Virus record (IMG/VR): IMGVR_UViG_3300045927_000021
Coordinates: 1-20,129 of that record
Source of the DNA: a virus
DNA length: 20,129 nt
Direction: 5' to 3' (one strand)
Shown: in pieces, positions 1 through 7,732 of the stretch
How the letters are laid out: every line of letters begins with the position of its first letter
Numbering within the stretch: position 1 is the first letter of the stretch
Made by a program: the position numbers and the translations under genes
The notes under the pieces: generated by a model
The model's database searches: none
What the model was told of the DNA's origin: nothing
The model's input: the letters and a program-made list of their open reading frames with translations, nothing else

Positions 1-64
1 CCACGCAGCCGAACCGATTGCGAGGACGCCACCAAGCAGGCTGCTGTGGCGGATTCCAGGGCAT
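1..64 (-). CDS. Partial gene after the lysin, N-terminus only
   Basis: An ATG at 64 on the minus strand overlaps the stop of the lysin gene (TGATG), the same coupling used by several genes in this operon, and the frame stays open to the window edge. Only 21 residues are visible, starting MPWNPPQQPAWW, rich in Pro, Trp and Arg. No domain can be recognised. In actinophage genomes the gene after a lysin is often a holin or another membrane protein, but no membrane segment is visible in this fragment, so that is only a guess from position. Confidence 0.55.
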   Translation of the reverse strand, partial: MPWNPPQQPAWWRPRNRFGCV

Positions 65-963
65 CACGCCGCGTCCCCCGTCGGCGGGGGTGGCATCGTC
101 ACCACCGGCAACGTCGACACCTTCGGCGCCCGCAACTGCGTCCACTGAGCATCCGACAGCACGTCGAGCACCGGCACCCCGAGCCGCACGAACTGCTCGA
201 GGTCAGCACCCGACGCGATGACCGTCGTCGTCGTCCCCGACCCGGTCATGGCGATCAAGTGGAACCCGCCCGAACCGCTCTTGGCGATGAACAGCATCTC
301 GTCCTCCAACATCGGCACCGGGGGCGGCACCGGATCAGGCTCCGACGGTGGCTTGATCGACAGCACGTCACGGATCGCCGGTAGGAGCTCCGCTCGCAGC
401 TGGCCGATCTTCCCCGCGCCGGGACACGTCTTCGTCGCGGTCTTCGTCCAGATCGTGTCGTCGTGTGGATCGTCGGGGGTGACGGTCCGCCACATGCTGT
501 GCCATCCGAACCCGGGCCCGTACGGGTCGGGGCACCACTGGATCGGCAGGTCGTGCGTCTCGACGTACCAGGCGCACAGCTTGACGAGCGTGTCCCACTG
601 GCCGAGATCCGAGAAGGTCTTGGTCAGGCCGGGGTCGCCGTCGTAGAACTCGTCGCCGGTCTCCACGGAGCCGGAGATGTAGTAGACGCCGTCACGGGTG
701 AAGCCGTTGGCCTTGTAGTTGTTGTCGGCCCGGATGCTCGAATCCATGTACTGGCGCAGTCCGGGGATGCCGAGCCGGTCGGCGCCGACGCACAGATCGA
801 ACGTGTACTCCTGGCCCGGTTGGGGCGGTTTGCGGAACCCGCCGCCCTTCGGTCCGACATGGGTGTGGATCACGAACGACCGGACCGTGCCGGTCGGTTG
901 CAGCTCGGGGCCCGGCAGCGTCTCCGGTAGGGGCCGCCACTCGGCGTACGGGTAGCGGGGCAT
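64..963 (-). CDS. Peptidoglycan amidase-type lysin (PGRP/amidase_2-like)
   Basis: Predicted 299-aa lysin that would cleave the amide bond between muramic acid and the stem peptide. The N-terminal part (about residues 25-200) looks like an amidase_2/PGRP zinc amidase: RSFVIHTHVG with a candidate zinc His at 33, GWHS at 153-156, His167 and the KTCPGAGKI stretch at 178-186, whose K-x-C-P-G matches the usual C-terminal zinc/catalytic motif. A Pro-rich linker (about 204-217) leads to an unrecognised domain of about 80 residues, perhaps for cell-wall binding. I chose the ATG at 963 because it overlaps the upstream stop (TGATG); the open frame extends further but that would bury the tail-fibre gene. 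The lack of a signal peptide suggests holin-dependent release. It could instead be a virion-associated lysin, since it follows tail genes directly. Confidence 0.78.
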   Translation of the reverse strand: MPRYPYAEWRPLPETLPGPELQPTGTVRSFVIHTHVGPKGGGFRKPPQPGQEYTFDLCVGADRLGIPGLRQYMDSSIRADNNYKANGFTRDGVYYISGSVETGDEFYDGDPGLTKTFSDLGQWDTLVKLCAWYVETHDLPIQWCPDPYGPGFGWHSMWRTVTPDDPHDDTIWTKTATKTCPGAGKIGQLRAELLPAIRDVLSIKPPSEPDPVPPPVPMLEDEMLFIAKSGSGGFHLIAMTGSGTTTTVIASGADLEQFVRLGVPVLDVLSDAQWTQLRAPKVSTLPVVTMPPPPTGDAA

Positions 964-1571
964 CAGAGGTCGAGCGGCACGAGCGCGAACCCGTTGAGCT
1001 GATCCGTCGACGTCCACGTGAACGGGATCGTGTTCGACACGTTCGACACGCCGCCCTGCACCTGACCGATGCGGATGAGCGTGGTATCCGACGTGTGGAT
1101 GAACGGGACGAGCACCTGATCGTTGGCGGCGGTGGACGCGTCGTAGGCGTGGAATGTCCCGAGCCGCCACGCCACCGAGTTGTAGGTCGTCAACCCGTCA
1201 GGCAGTGGCAGCCGCCACTCTCCCGACCCGTACGTGTCGGACGATCCGAACGTGAATTGCCACATGAACAGCCCGAGGTTGCCGAGCAGGATGTACTGCC
1301 CGGACCAGGTGCCGTTGACGCGGGCCGGGTCGCTGGTGGCCCCGTCGATCGTCGGCGTGAAGCTGTGCCACGCACCGAGGCGCATGATCTCCCGGAAGTC
1401 GGTGCCGTCGTGCGCGAGATAGGCGTCGTTGTCCGACTCGTGGATGACCTGGCCTTCGACGCCGGAGGGGTGCGACCCGGAGGTGACTTGCGAGACGACC
1501 TGGTCGCCGACCTCCTCCGTCCATTCCGTCGCCGTCTTCGTGACGTTGTGCGTGAACGTCGGGTAGGGCAC
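963..1571 (-). CDS. Tail-tip/fibre-like minor tail protein
   Basis: A 202-aa protein with no motif I can name. It is rich in Thr, Ser, Gly and aromatic residues and poor in Lys, with alternating beta-type patterns (GQYILLGNLGLFMWQFTFG, GEWRLPLPDG) resembling trimeric receptor-binding or C1q-like tips of phage tail fibres. The start is GTG at 1571, preceded at 4 nt by a strong GGAGG that overlaps the stop of the upstream minor tail gene. Its place between the large tail protein and the lysin supports a distal tail role. Function is inferred from composition and position; the host-receptor role is a guess. Confidence 0.6.
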   Translation of the reverse strand: MPYPTFTHNVTKTATEWTEEVGDQVVSQVTSGSHPSGVEGQVIHESDNDAYLAHDGTDFREIMRLGAWHSFTPTIDGATSDPARVNGTWSGQYILLGNLGLFMWQFTFGSSDTYGSGEWRLPLPDGLTTYNSVAWRLGTFHAYDASTAANDQVLVPFIHTSDTTLIRIGQVQGGVSNVSNTIPFTWTSTDQLNGFALVPLDL

Positions 1572-1580
1572 AACGCCTCC

Positions 1581-4577
1581 TCAGAAGTGGAACGGATCGA
1601 TGCCCGTCGGCGACACGCCGATCGTGAACCACGGCGCATCGTCCGCCGATTCGATTGCGGGAACCAGGTAGAGACGGGTCGACCAGACCCCGCCGGCATC
1701 GAACTGGTGCTCGACGCCTTCGACGAAACATTCTTGGGTGAGCTCGGCACCGACGTCGTTCGGGGTGCGGTTCACCTGCACCCGCCAACCTGGTTGCACT
1801 CCGAACACGAACGGCCAGACCGTGGCCGCCGTCTGACGGGTGTGCTGCGGGTAGATCGTCACCTCGGCGAACCGGGTCTGTCGGACGGCGTACCGGTCCA
1901 ACAGGTAGGTGGCGAAGTTGCCTACCCCCTGGTCGTTCGACAGGAGCAGTCCGGCATACGACGCGGTGTGTGTGGTGCGCCGCTGCGAACGGGGGACCGC
2001 CCGCCGTTGCAATACCCCGCCATCGCGGACCGCCACTACCTCGTTGATGATCGTCTCCCGCGAGGCTGGGATGGTGACCACGTCCGAGTACCAGATTGAC
2101 CCGGTATCTGCGATGTCATCGGAGAGAGTCGCTTGTACCGTTGTCGCCGCGGTGTTCTGCAGATCCCAGATGCGGCCTCGGAACGTGACCTTGCCGTCTC
2201 CGGCAGCGAACAGCCGGCCCTGTTCGGCGACGGCGAGCTCTTGAAGGTAGGAGAGCACCGACCCGGCCGGGATGCCGCGGATGTACGACGATCCGTCGTC
2301 GATGTCGACGAGGGCCTCCGGCCAGCCGATGGCGTGCAACACCATCCGAGCTCGGACTCCTGTCTTCTGGGTGCCGAGCCCGACGTGGGAGGCGACGTGA
2401 TGTTGCAGGATCGACTGCGGGTCGAGGTCATGGTCGTAGACGGCGACATGGCCGACCGGCACACCGCGGGGGGCGAGCCGGACACGAACCGAGTTGGCGA
2501 CCACGCCAGCGCTGCCCGGTGAACCGGTCGACGTCGACGACGCCTTCAACTCGCCATCCACCCACACTTGCAACGTCGGCCCTGACGTGAGCCGGCCGAC
2601 GATGTGAACCGGACGGAACGTGTCGTCGCGGGCGACGTCGAGATGGGTGAGCACCGCCGCCGACGACGACGCCAGCACGGTCGCTGCCTTGTACGCCTCC
2701 GCCGCGAAATCGTTGTCGCGGCGCAACCGATCGAGCTCCCGTTCCTGCGCTCTCGCCAAGTCCAACGTGCGGGACGCGTCCCGCCCGGTGGAAGCTTCGA
2801 CCCACGCCCACACTTGCAGGTTGCGGTAGATCCTCGCCGCTTCGACCGCTGCCGCGTTCGCGGTCGCCGCCTTCCGGTAGGCGATCGCCTTCTGATACTT
2901 GGCGAACGCCGCATCCGACGTCGGGACGTCAGAGAACCGGATGCGCCCGATCTCGATGTCGGTCGCCGCCCGCTCCGTCGCCCCGTCCGTCCAATACAAC
3001 GCAAGCGTGGTGACCTCTGCGAAGTTCCCGGCGAGCGGCGCCTCGGAATAGGTGCGGGTGATGCGCGCCACCCACGACGCCAACCCCGACTCGATCTGCA
3101 GGACACGAGCGACGTAGCTCTCCGTCCCCGACCCGGAGTAGTCGGGGAACTCGTTGACGCCGACGTCGACCAGGAACTCGAACGCGGCGATGTCCACGTC
3201 GCCGTCCGGGTGGGTGTGCGTGACGTCGCCGGCCACCCCGGAAAGCGCCGACGACATGTACGGGCCGACCACGCCGCCGTCACCGCCGAACTCGGCGACC
3301 CTCGACGTTCGCGGCCCGGACGGCAGCTCGCCGTAGAAGTCGTTGTCGGAAGCGTCCCTCGTGAACCCGTTCACCGAATCGTCGAGCGGCAGGTACACCA
3401 TCGGGTCGTCTTGCAATACCCGCAGCTCGTACTCTGAACGGGGAGCGGCGGTCTGGGCCAGCACGGAGAAGGCATCCGCCGATTCGAGCGGGGTGGAGAT
3501 CGCCACGTCGGCGGCGCCGCCGACCGTCTGCTGCGGCCACTCCTGAACAAACCCGTAGTGCATCCGATACGTGACAGCGTTGTAGGTGGCCGAGATGCGG
3601 GCCGGGGTGGCCTCGAGCAGCGCACCGAAGTACGGGCCGGCCGCATAGTCCGGGTCGAGGGAGCGGTCTTGGGTGATGTTGTCGATGCGGGCGGTGCCGG
3701 GGTCGAAGGCGACGAGCTCGGACTGGCGGCCCATCCGCATCGTTAGCGACACACCGTCGCAGGTGAGGTCGGTCCACTCGTGGGATTCGGCGAGCGGGTC
3801 CGACTCGTCCAGGGCGGCTTCGATCAACAACCCGACACCGGGGATGACTTCGGTCGCCGTGTTCCCGCCGGTCCCTCCGCCGCCGCCGCCGATCGCGCCG
3901 GTGATCGTCAACGACAGGGCGGAACCGGTGTGCGACCAGCCGCCCCCCGACTCGTAGAAGAACTCGACGTCCCCGTCTGTCGTGTCGGTGCGGATCACGT
4001 CCCGCCAGCGCAGCACCGTCGACACCGATGAGGTAGTGCCGTCGCCGAGGCTGCCGTAGGTGGTGGTCGTGCCGGCGTCGGGCGTGTAGTTCGACGGGAT
4101 CGAATATTCGGACTGGGCGCAGACGTAGATCGTCCAATCGTCGATCGCCACCCCGGTGACCGCGGGGATGATCGGCAGCGCCCCGTTGTCGTCGATGTCC
4201 GTGTCGTTGAACTCGACCGTGCCGTCGACGAAGTAGCAGTCCACCCGCACCACGTCAGCGTTGGACACCGTGGCGGTGACGGCTCCGGTGACGTCGGCGC
4301 CGACGGTCGCCGTGTAGATCGCCGTCAGCGTCTGCCGGTCGGTGTCGTCCGGGTTGGCGTCCTTCGCGATCGTCGACGTGAGCGCGTTCGGCGTGTCGTC
4401 GTAGGTGAGGTTGCCGAGCGTGTCCGTGATCACCGGGTTGCCGAGCGTGGACGCCGAGTCGCCGGCGGCCTTGACAGTGACGATCAGGGTGCCGCCGTTG
4501 ACGAGCCCAGTGAGCGCCGGCGTGGTCGAGGCGGTGCCGAGCGTCGCCCGGCCGGTCAGGTAGGTGAGGGTGGGCAT
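1581..4577 (-). CDS. Large minor tail protein (hub/Dit-Tal-like) with LamG-like insert
   Basis: A 998-aa tail-tip protein. Residues 1-225 are beta-rich and Thr-rich, like an Ig or adhesin module, and end in a Gly-rich linker (230-238). Around residues 280-350 lies the pattern of actinophage minor tail hubs: GRQSELVAFDPGTARIDN, then SLDPDY and GFVQEWP. From about 394 (YLPLDD) a LamG/concanavalin-like jelly roll begins; its last strands are near 655-720 (VHIVGRL, LQVWVDGELK, VGHVAVYDHDL). A charged, Ala-rich helical stretch (about 554-645) interrupts it. The C-terminal 260 residues resemble the Gp37-like hub/Tal region. The ATG at 4577 overlaps the tape measure stop (TGATG). The protein probably forms the tail-tip hub below the tape measure and carries a carbohydrate-binding module. 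Distal-tail assignment is confident; domain limits are estimates. Confidence 0.8.
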   Translation of the reverse strand: MPTLTYLTGRATLGTASTTPALTGLVNGGTLIVTVKAAGDSASTLGNPVITDTLGNLTYDDTPNALTSTIAKDANPDDTDRQTLTAIYTATVGADVTGAVTATVSNADVVRVDCYFVDGTVEFNDTDIDDNGALPIIPAVTGVAIDDWTIYVCAQSEYSIPSNYTPDAGTTTTYGSLGDGTTSSVSTVLRWRDVIRTDTTDGDVEFFYESGGGWSHTGSALSLTITGAIGGGGGGTGGNTATEVIPGVGLLIEAALDESDPLAESHEWTDLTCDGVSLTMRMGRQSELVAFDPGTARIDNITQDRSLDPDYAAGPYFGALLEATPARISATYNAVTYRMHYGFVQEWPQQTVGGAADVAISTPLESADAFSVLAQTAAPRSEYELRVLQDDPMVYLPLDDSVNGFTRDASDNDFYGELPSGPRTSRVAEFGGDGGVVGPYMSSALSGVAGDVTHTHPDGDVDIAAFEFLVDVGVNEFPDYSGSGTESYVARVLQIESGLASWVARITRTYSEAPLAGNFAEVTTLALYWTDGATERAATDIEIGRIRFSDVPTSDAAFAKYQKAIAYRKAATANAAAVEAARIYRNLQVWAWVEASTGRDASRTLDLARAQERELDRLRRDNDFAAEAYKAATVLASSSAAVLTHLDVARDDTFRPVHIVGRLTSGPTLQVWVDGELKASSTSTGSPGSAGVVANSVRVRLAPRGVPVGHVAVYDHDLDPQSILQHHVASHVGLGTQKTGVRARMVLHAIGWPEALVDIDDGSSYIRGIPAGSVLSYLQELAVAEQGRLFAAGDGKVTFRGRIWDLQNTAATTVQATLSDDIADTGSIWYSDVVTIPASRETIINEVVAVRDGGVLQRRAVPRSQRRTTHTASYAGLLLSNDQGVGNFATYLLDRYAVRQTRFAEVTIYPQHTRQTAATVWPFVFGVQPGWRVQVNRTPNDVGAELTQECFVEGVEHQFDAGGVWSTRLYLVPAIESADDAPWFTIGVSPTGIDPFHF

Positions 4578-7000
4578 CAGACCGGGACGCGGCCACCCTG
4601 CCGCCGGTACTTGGCGAGCTCTGCGAGGAACCCACGAACATCCTGGACGCCGTACACGTTGACGACACCGATCGACATGGCGCCGCCATTGCCGTTGCCG
4701 CCCCCGCTGAATCCGCCGAGCGCTCCGAGCCCTGCCGTCTTCCCGCCCTTCTTGATCGCGTCGACCACATCGGCGGACAGCACGAACTCGCCGCCGTGAG
4801 CGATACCGAACGCCGGTTCCCCCTTGGCGCCGGGGATCGGTCCCCCGGCCTGAGTTTCGAAGTCGAGGTCGCTGCGACCCGACACGAACTGCTGCGCCCC
4901 GCCACCAGTCACGCCGACGTTGATCGTCAGGCGAGCCGTCGCCCCGTTCAACTCGATCAGCCGACGCCGGATGTTCTCGATCCGCGCCTCGGTACCGCCA
5001 TCGTTGAGATCGACGGTCGGCCTCGCCACAGTGCCCGCCAGATCGTCGAGCTGAGTCGCCATCCGCAACAGTTCCTCGCGCACCGGCGGAATGGCGTTCG
5101 TAGCGAGGGCCCGGAGGGTGTCGGCCTGGATCTTCGCCGACTCACTTGCACCTTCGGCGCCTTCGCTGATCTTGCCTTGCGACTCGGCCAGGCGGGCGTT
5201 CTCCGCCGCGAGACGCAACGCCGAGTCGATGGCGTCGTCCTGCTGAGCGGCCAGCCCGGCGGCCGCCTCCCGCCCCTCGTCCGTGTCCTGCTTCGCGACC
5301 TCGGTAGCCAACGCGAGCTCGTTCATCGCCGACGCCGTGTCGCGGGCGGCGTCACGCTGACTGAGCTCGGCGTTGAACAGCCCCAAGGTGGCGTTGAGCG
5401 CTTCGTTCGCGGCGTCGGTCTGCCGCTTGTACGCCTCCGCCACCTCGTTCGTCGCGTCGGCGATCTCCGACGTGATCTCGGCGCTGGCCTCCTGCGCGGC
5501 GGCGTACTCGAACGTGGCGACGGTCGCCGCCTGCGTCTCGGTCGTCACCGCTGCCGTGGTGGTCTTGATGATCTCCTGCGCCCTGGTAGCCCGCTCATAC
5601 CCTTCGGTGAGCGGCGAGAGGGCGTTGACGAGGTTCAACGCCTCACGAGCGTTGTCCCCGTAGGTGCCCCGCAACCGTTCGAGCGCGGCGTCGCCGGAGA
5701 GCCGGGCAGCGTTGACCTCCTCGGACACCGCCGCCGCCTCACGCAGAGCGGGGATCTCCTGCCCACGGATCGCCTTTGCTAGATCCTGCGTCGAGATGCC
5801 GAGCTGGTCGGCGAGGTCGAGCGCCTTCGAGTCTGCGAGTTGGCGGGCGATGACGGCCTCGAGCGCGTCGCCCTGTCCGCTCGCTTCCGCTTGGAGCGCC
5901 GCCGTGTAGTCGTCGGTGATCTTCTGGAGCTTCGCCTTCTCGCGGCCGACCAGCGCGTAGTGAACCGCGGCCACGGCGGCGACGCCCCCGGCTGCGGCAC
6001 CGACGACGCCGAGCCCGCCGAGCGAGGTGACGAGCCGACCGATGACCTTCGTGTTGTCTGTCAGAGTGCCGCGCAGCTTGATCGCCGCTCCACCGATGGT
6101 GGACAGCGCCCCCACCGCGGCGGTGCCAGCAACGCCGAACACCAACAGGTTGCCGACCAGCCCGCCGGTCGATTCGTTCAACTTGAGCAGTCCACCGGCG
6201 GCGTCGGCTGCGAACCCGGCAAGCTTCGACATGGCCGGCAACACGGCCTGACCAAGCGACGCGGCGGCGTTCGCGAACTCGGCAGTCGCGGTCTTCTGCT
6301 GGTTGACCGCCGAGTCGGAGGTGCGGACAAAGTCGCCCTGGGCGTCGCCGAGCTGCTTCAAGATGAGCGAGTTCGCGGCAAGCACCTTCTGCTGGCCGGT
6401 GAGAACGCCGGTCACCTTCTCGCCGGTGAGTGCTAGGTACTCGGCCTTGAGCGCCGCGTCGTTGAGGAAGATGCCGAACCTCTTGAGCGGCTCCGATTCG
6501 CCGGCCAGTCCGGACCCGATCGCGTCGAGCGCCTGCTGCACGGGGATGCCCGTGAAGGACGACAGGTCGCCGGCGGCCTGTACCAGCGTCGTCGAGAAGG
6601 TCGCCAACTCCTCGTCAGCCAAACCGGCGGACTTGCCGAACGTCCCGAAGAATGATGCGGCGTCCAGGGCGGCGGTCTTCGAGATGCCGGCGGTGCGGGA
6701 TGCGGCCGCGCCGAAGTCCTCGACCTGGCCGGATGCTTCGCCGAACACCTCCCCGGCTCGTGACACCTGGTCGGCCTGCTCGGCTGCGGACTGGCCGAGC
6801 TTCGCCAACCCGATCGTCGCCACCCCCGCGACGGCGATGGCCTTCGTACCGAACCCGATCAGGTTGTTGGCGAGCTTGTCGGTGCGCTGCTCCGCCTTGG
6901 ACAGGTTCTTGTCCGCCGACGCGCCGACCTTCTCGAACCCCTTCACCGCGTCGCCGACGTTGGCGGTGATCAAGAATTGGAGCTTCTCGGATGCGGCCAT
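4577..7000 (-). CDS. Tail tape measure protein
   Basis: An 807-aa tape measure protein that sets tail length and is threaded through the tail tube. The N-terminal 250 residues carry the conserved phage tape-measure core: SRAGEVFGEASGQVEDFG, then ASFFGTFGKSAG and the LSSFTGIPVQQALDAIGSGL stretch. Two hydrophobic segments (about 281-305 and 328-350) are of the kind associated with membrane passage during DNA entry. Long Ala/Glu/Gln-rich helical repeats fill about 355-660. The C-terminus has Gly-rich stretches (about 760-775) and the end YRRQGGRVPV. The ATG at 7000 overlaps the upstream stop (TGATG). At the usual rule of about 1.5 angstrom per residue the tail would be near 120 nm, which is an inference only. 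Confidence 0.95.
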   Translation of the reverse strand: MAASEKLQFLITANVGDAVKGFEKVGASADKNLSKAEQRTDKLANNLIGFGTKAIAVAGVATIGLAKLGQSAAEQADQVSRAGEVFGEASGQVEDFGAAASRTAGISKTAALDAASFFGTFGKSAGLADEELATFSTTLVQAAGDLSSFTGIPVQQALDAIGSGLAGESEPLKRFGIFLNDAALKAEYLALTGEKVTGVLTGQQKVLAANSLILKQLGDAQGDFVRTSDSAVNQQKTATAEFANAAASLGQAVLPAMSKLAGFAADAAGGLLKLNESTGGLVGNLLVFGVAGTAAVGALSTIGGAAIKLRGTLTDNTKVIGRLVTSLGGLGVVGAAAGGVAAVAAVHYALVGREKAKLQKITDDYTAALQAEASGQGDALEAVIARQLADSKALDLADQLGISTQDLAKAIRGQEIPALREAAAVSEEVNAARLSGDAALERLRGTYGDNAREALNLVNALSPLTEGYERATRAQEIIKTTTAAVTTETQAATVATFEYAAAQEASAEITSEIADATNEVAEAYKRQTDAANEALNATLGLFNAELSQRDAARDTASAMNELALATEVAKQDTDEGREAAAGLAAQQDDAIDSALRLAAENARLAESQGKISEGAEGASESAKIQADTLRALATNAIPPVREELLRMATQLDDLAGTVARPTVDLNDGGTEARIENIRRRLIELNGATARLTINVGVTGGGAQQFVSGRSDLDFETQAGGPIPGAKGEPAFGIAHGGEFVLSADVVDAIKKGGKTAGLGALGGFSGGGNGNGGAMSIGVVNVYGVQDVRGFLAELAKYRRQGGRVPV

Positions 7001-7464
7001 CAGCGGAACGCCCCTAGTCCTGCGTTGAACGTGCCGGTACGAACGATCCTGTTGACCCGCGGGATCGCTGCGGTGGTGCCGGTGCGGAACGGGAACTTGC
7101 CACGGGCACCAGGGTGGTGAGCGACCATCCGAGGTCCGACGCCGGGAATGACGATCGCCCGCTTACGGCGCGGCCGAATCACGTGCGCTGACGTCGGCCG
7201 CTCGACAAGATGCGCCGGACCGTAGGCCCGCACGTTCGCCACCGTCCGAGTCCCACCCTCGAACACCTTGTAACGGACACCGATGCGGGCGTTGCGCCTA
7301 CCCGACAGCCGCCGGTCACCGGTCGCCACGCCCATCGCCGATTCGATGATCCGCTTCGACTCCGCCGCCGCCGCCCCAACCGTCCGCCCCTGCGACTTCT
7401 GCAAGTCGACCGACGCCTTCGTGATCTTGCCGACGAGCTCGGCAGCCGACGACGACGTACCCAT
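7000..7464 (-). CDS. HK97 gp10-like tail/neck protein
   Basis: A 154-aa basic protein resembling the HK97 gp10 (tail completion/neck) family as found in actinophages: a helical N-terminus (about 10-45), then RIGVRYKVF, YGPAHLVERPTSAH, an Arg/Lys-rich IRPRRKRAIVIPG strand and HHPGARGKFPF near the C-terminus. The ATG at 7464 has GGGAG 8 nt upstream. It overlaps the tape measure start by TGATG. In HK97 itself this gene lies between the connector and the tail tube; here it follows the tail chaperones. It is separated from them by a plus-strand gene whose start codon is only 17 bp away. It could be a tail chaperone-linked minor tail protein rather than a true neck protein. Confidence 0.65.
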   Translation of the reverse strand: MGTSSSAAELVGKITKASVDLQKSQGRTVGAAAAESKRIIESAMGVATGDRRLSGRRNARIGVRYKVFEGGTRTVANVRAYGPAHLVERPTSAHVIRPRRKRAIVIPGVGPRMVAHHPGARGKFPFRTGTTAAIPRVNRIVRTGTFNAGLGAFR

Positions 7465-7468
7465 GTGG

Positions 7469-7474
7469 CAGACT
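7469..7474 (+). promoter_or_regulatory. Possible -10 element of the plus-strand DUF4177-like gene
   Basis: CAGACT lies 7 nt before the ATG at 7482, the spacing expected between a -10 hexamer and the first base of a leaderless actinobacterial mRNA. It matches TAnnnT at all but the first position. No clear -35 is visible. The call rests on spacing and on the lack of a ribosome binding site. Confidence 0.3.
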
Positions 7475-7481
7475 CCCGGCG

Positions 7482-7718
7482 ATGATCTGGGCCTACAAGA
7501 CGGTCAAGTGGCACAACCTCATGTACGACCGGCTACAAGACGAGCTACAGCTCCTCGGCGCCGACGGGTGGGAGCTCGTGAGCATCACCAACATGGAGAA
7601 GTCGGTCCTCGGTGGCCTGACCGGCGGTTCGATCGTCGGAGTGCTCAAGCGACCCGCCAGCGACGACGACATGCAAGAGATGCGCCGCATCGTCGAAGCA
7701 CGATCGGTGGCGTACTAG
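7482..7718 (+). CDS. DUF4177-like small protein on the opposite strand
   Basis: A 78-aa protein on the strand opposite to the operon. It has the DUF4177 pattern: an aromatic start (WAYKTVKW), a central DELQLLGADGWELVSI in which the G-x-x-GWELV core is diagnostic, a Gly-rich turn and VLKRP. The family is small, soluble and of unknown function. The gene sits in a 250-bp gap between the tail chaperone stop and the gp10-like gene, with 17 bp between the two divergent start codons. No good Shine-Dalgarno sequence is present on its own strand, but CAGACT lies 7 nt before the ATG, so the mRNA may be leaderless. Its stop overlaps the gpT stop in CTAG. The conserved pattern and the exact fit in the gap argue that it is real and was probably acquired as a moron. 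Confidence 0.78.
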   Translation: MIWAYKTVKWHNLMYDRLQDELQLLGADGWELVSITNMEKSVLGGLTGGSIVGVLKRPASDDDMQEMRRIVEARSVAY

Positions 7719-7732
7719 CGCTCCACCGATCG
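7701..7732. terminator. Hairpin around two converging stop codons
   Basis: CGATCGGTGG (7701-7710) and CCACCGATCG (7723-7732) form a perfect 10-bp stem with a 12-nt loop. The loop contains CTAG (7715-7718), which is the stop codon of both the plus-strand DUF4177-like gene and the minus-strand gpG-T fusion. No T-tract follows on either strand, so this would be a U-less bidirectional terminator or an RNA end-protecting hairpin. The symmetry is seen directly; termination is inferred. Confidence 0.55.

Noticed and set aside
64-1170. Longer 368-aa version of the lysin frame
   Set aside because: The extra 69 residues are Arg/His-rich out-of-frame reading of the tail-fibre gene; the ATG at 963 forms the TGATG junction used throughout the operon.
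4681-4720. Simple GCCGCC/GCCGTT-type repeats
   Set aside because: They encode the Gly/Asn-rich stretch near the tape measure C-terminus; the repetition is explained by protein composition.
4796-5782. Long plus-strand open frames opposite the tape measure and elsewhere, such as this 328-codon one
   Set aside because: Arg/Val/Gly-rich translations without any domain, opposite strong minus-strand genes. Such shadows are expected at this GC content.
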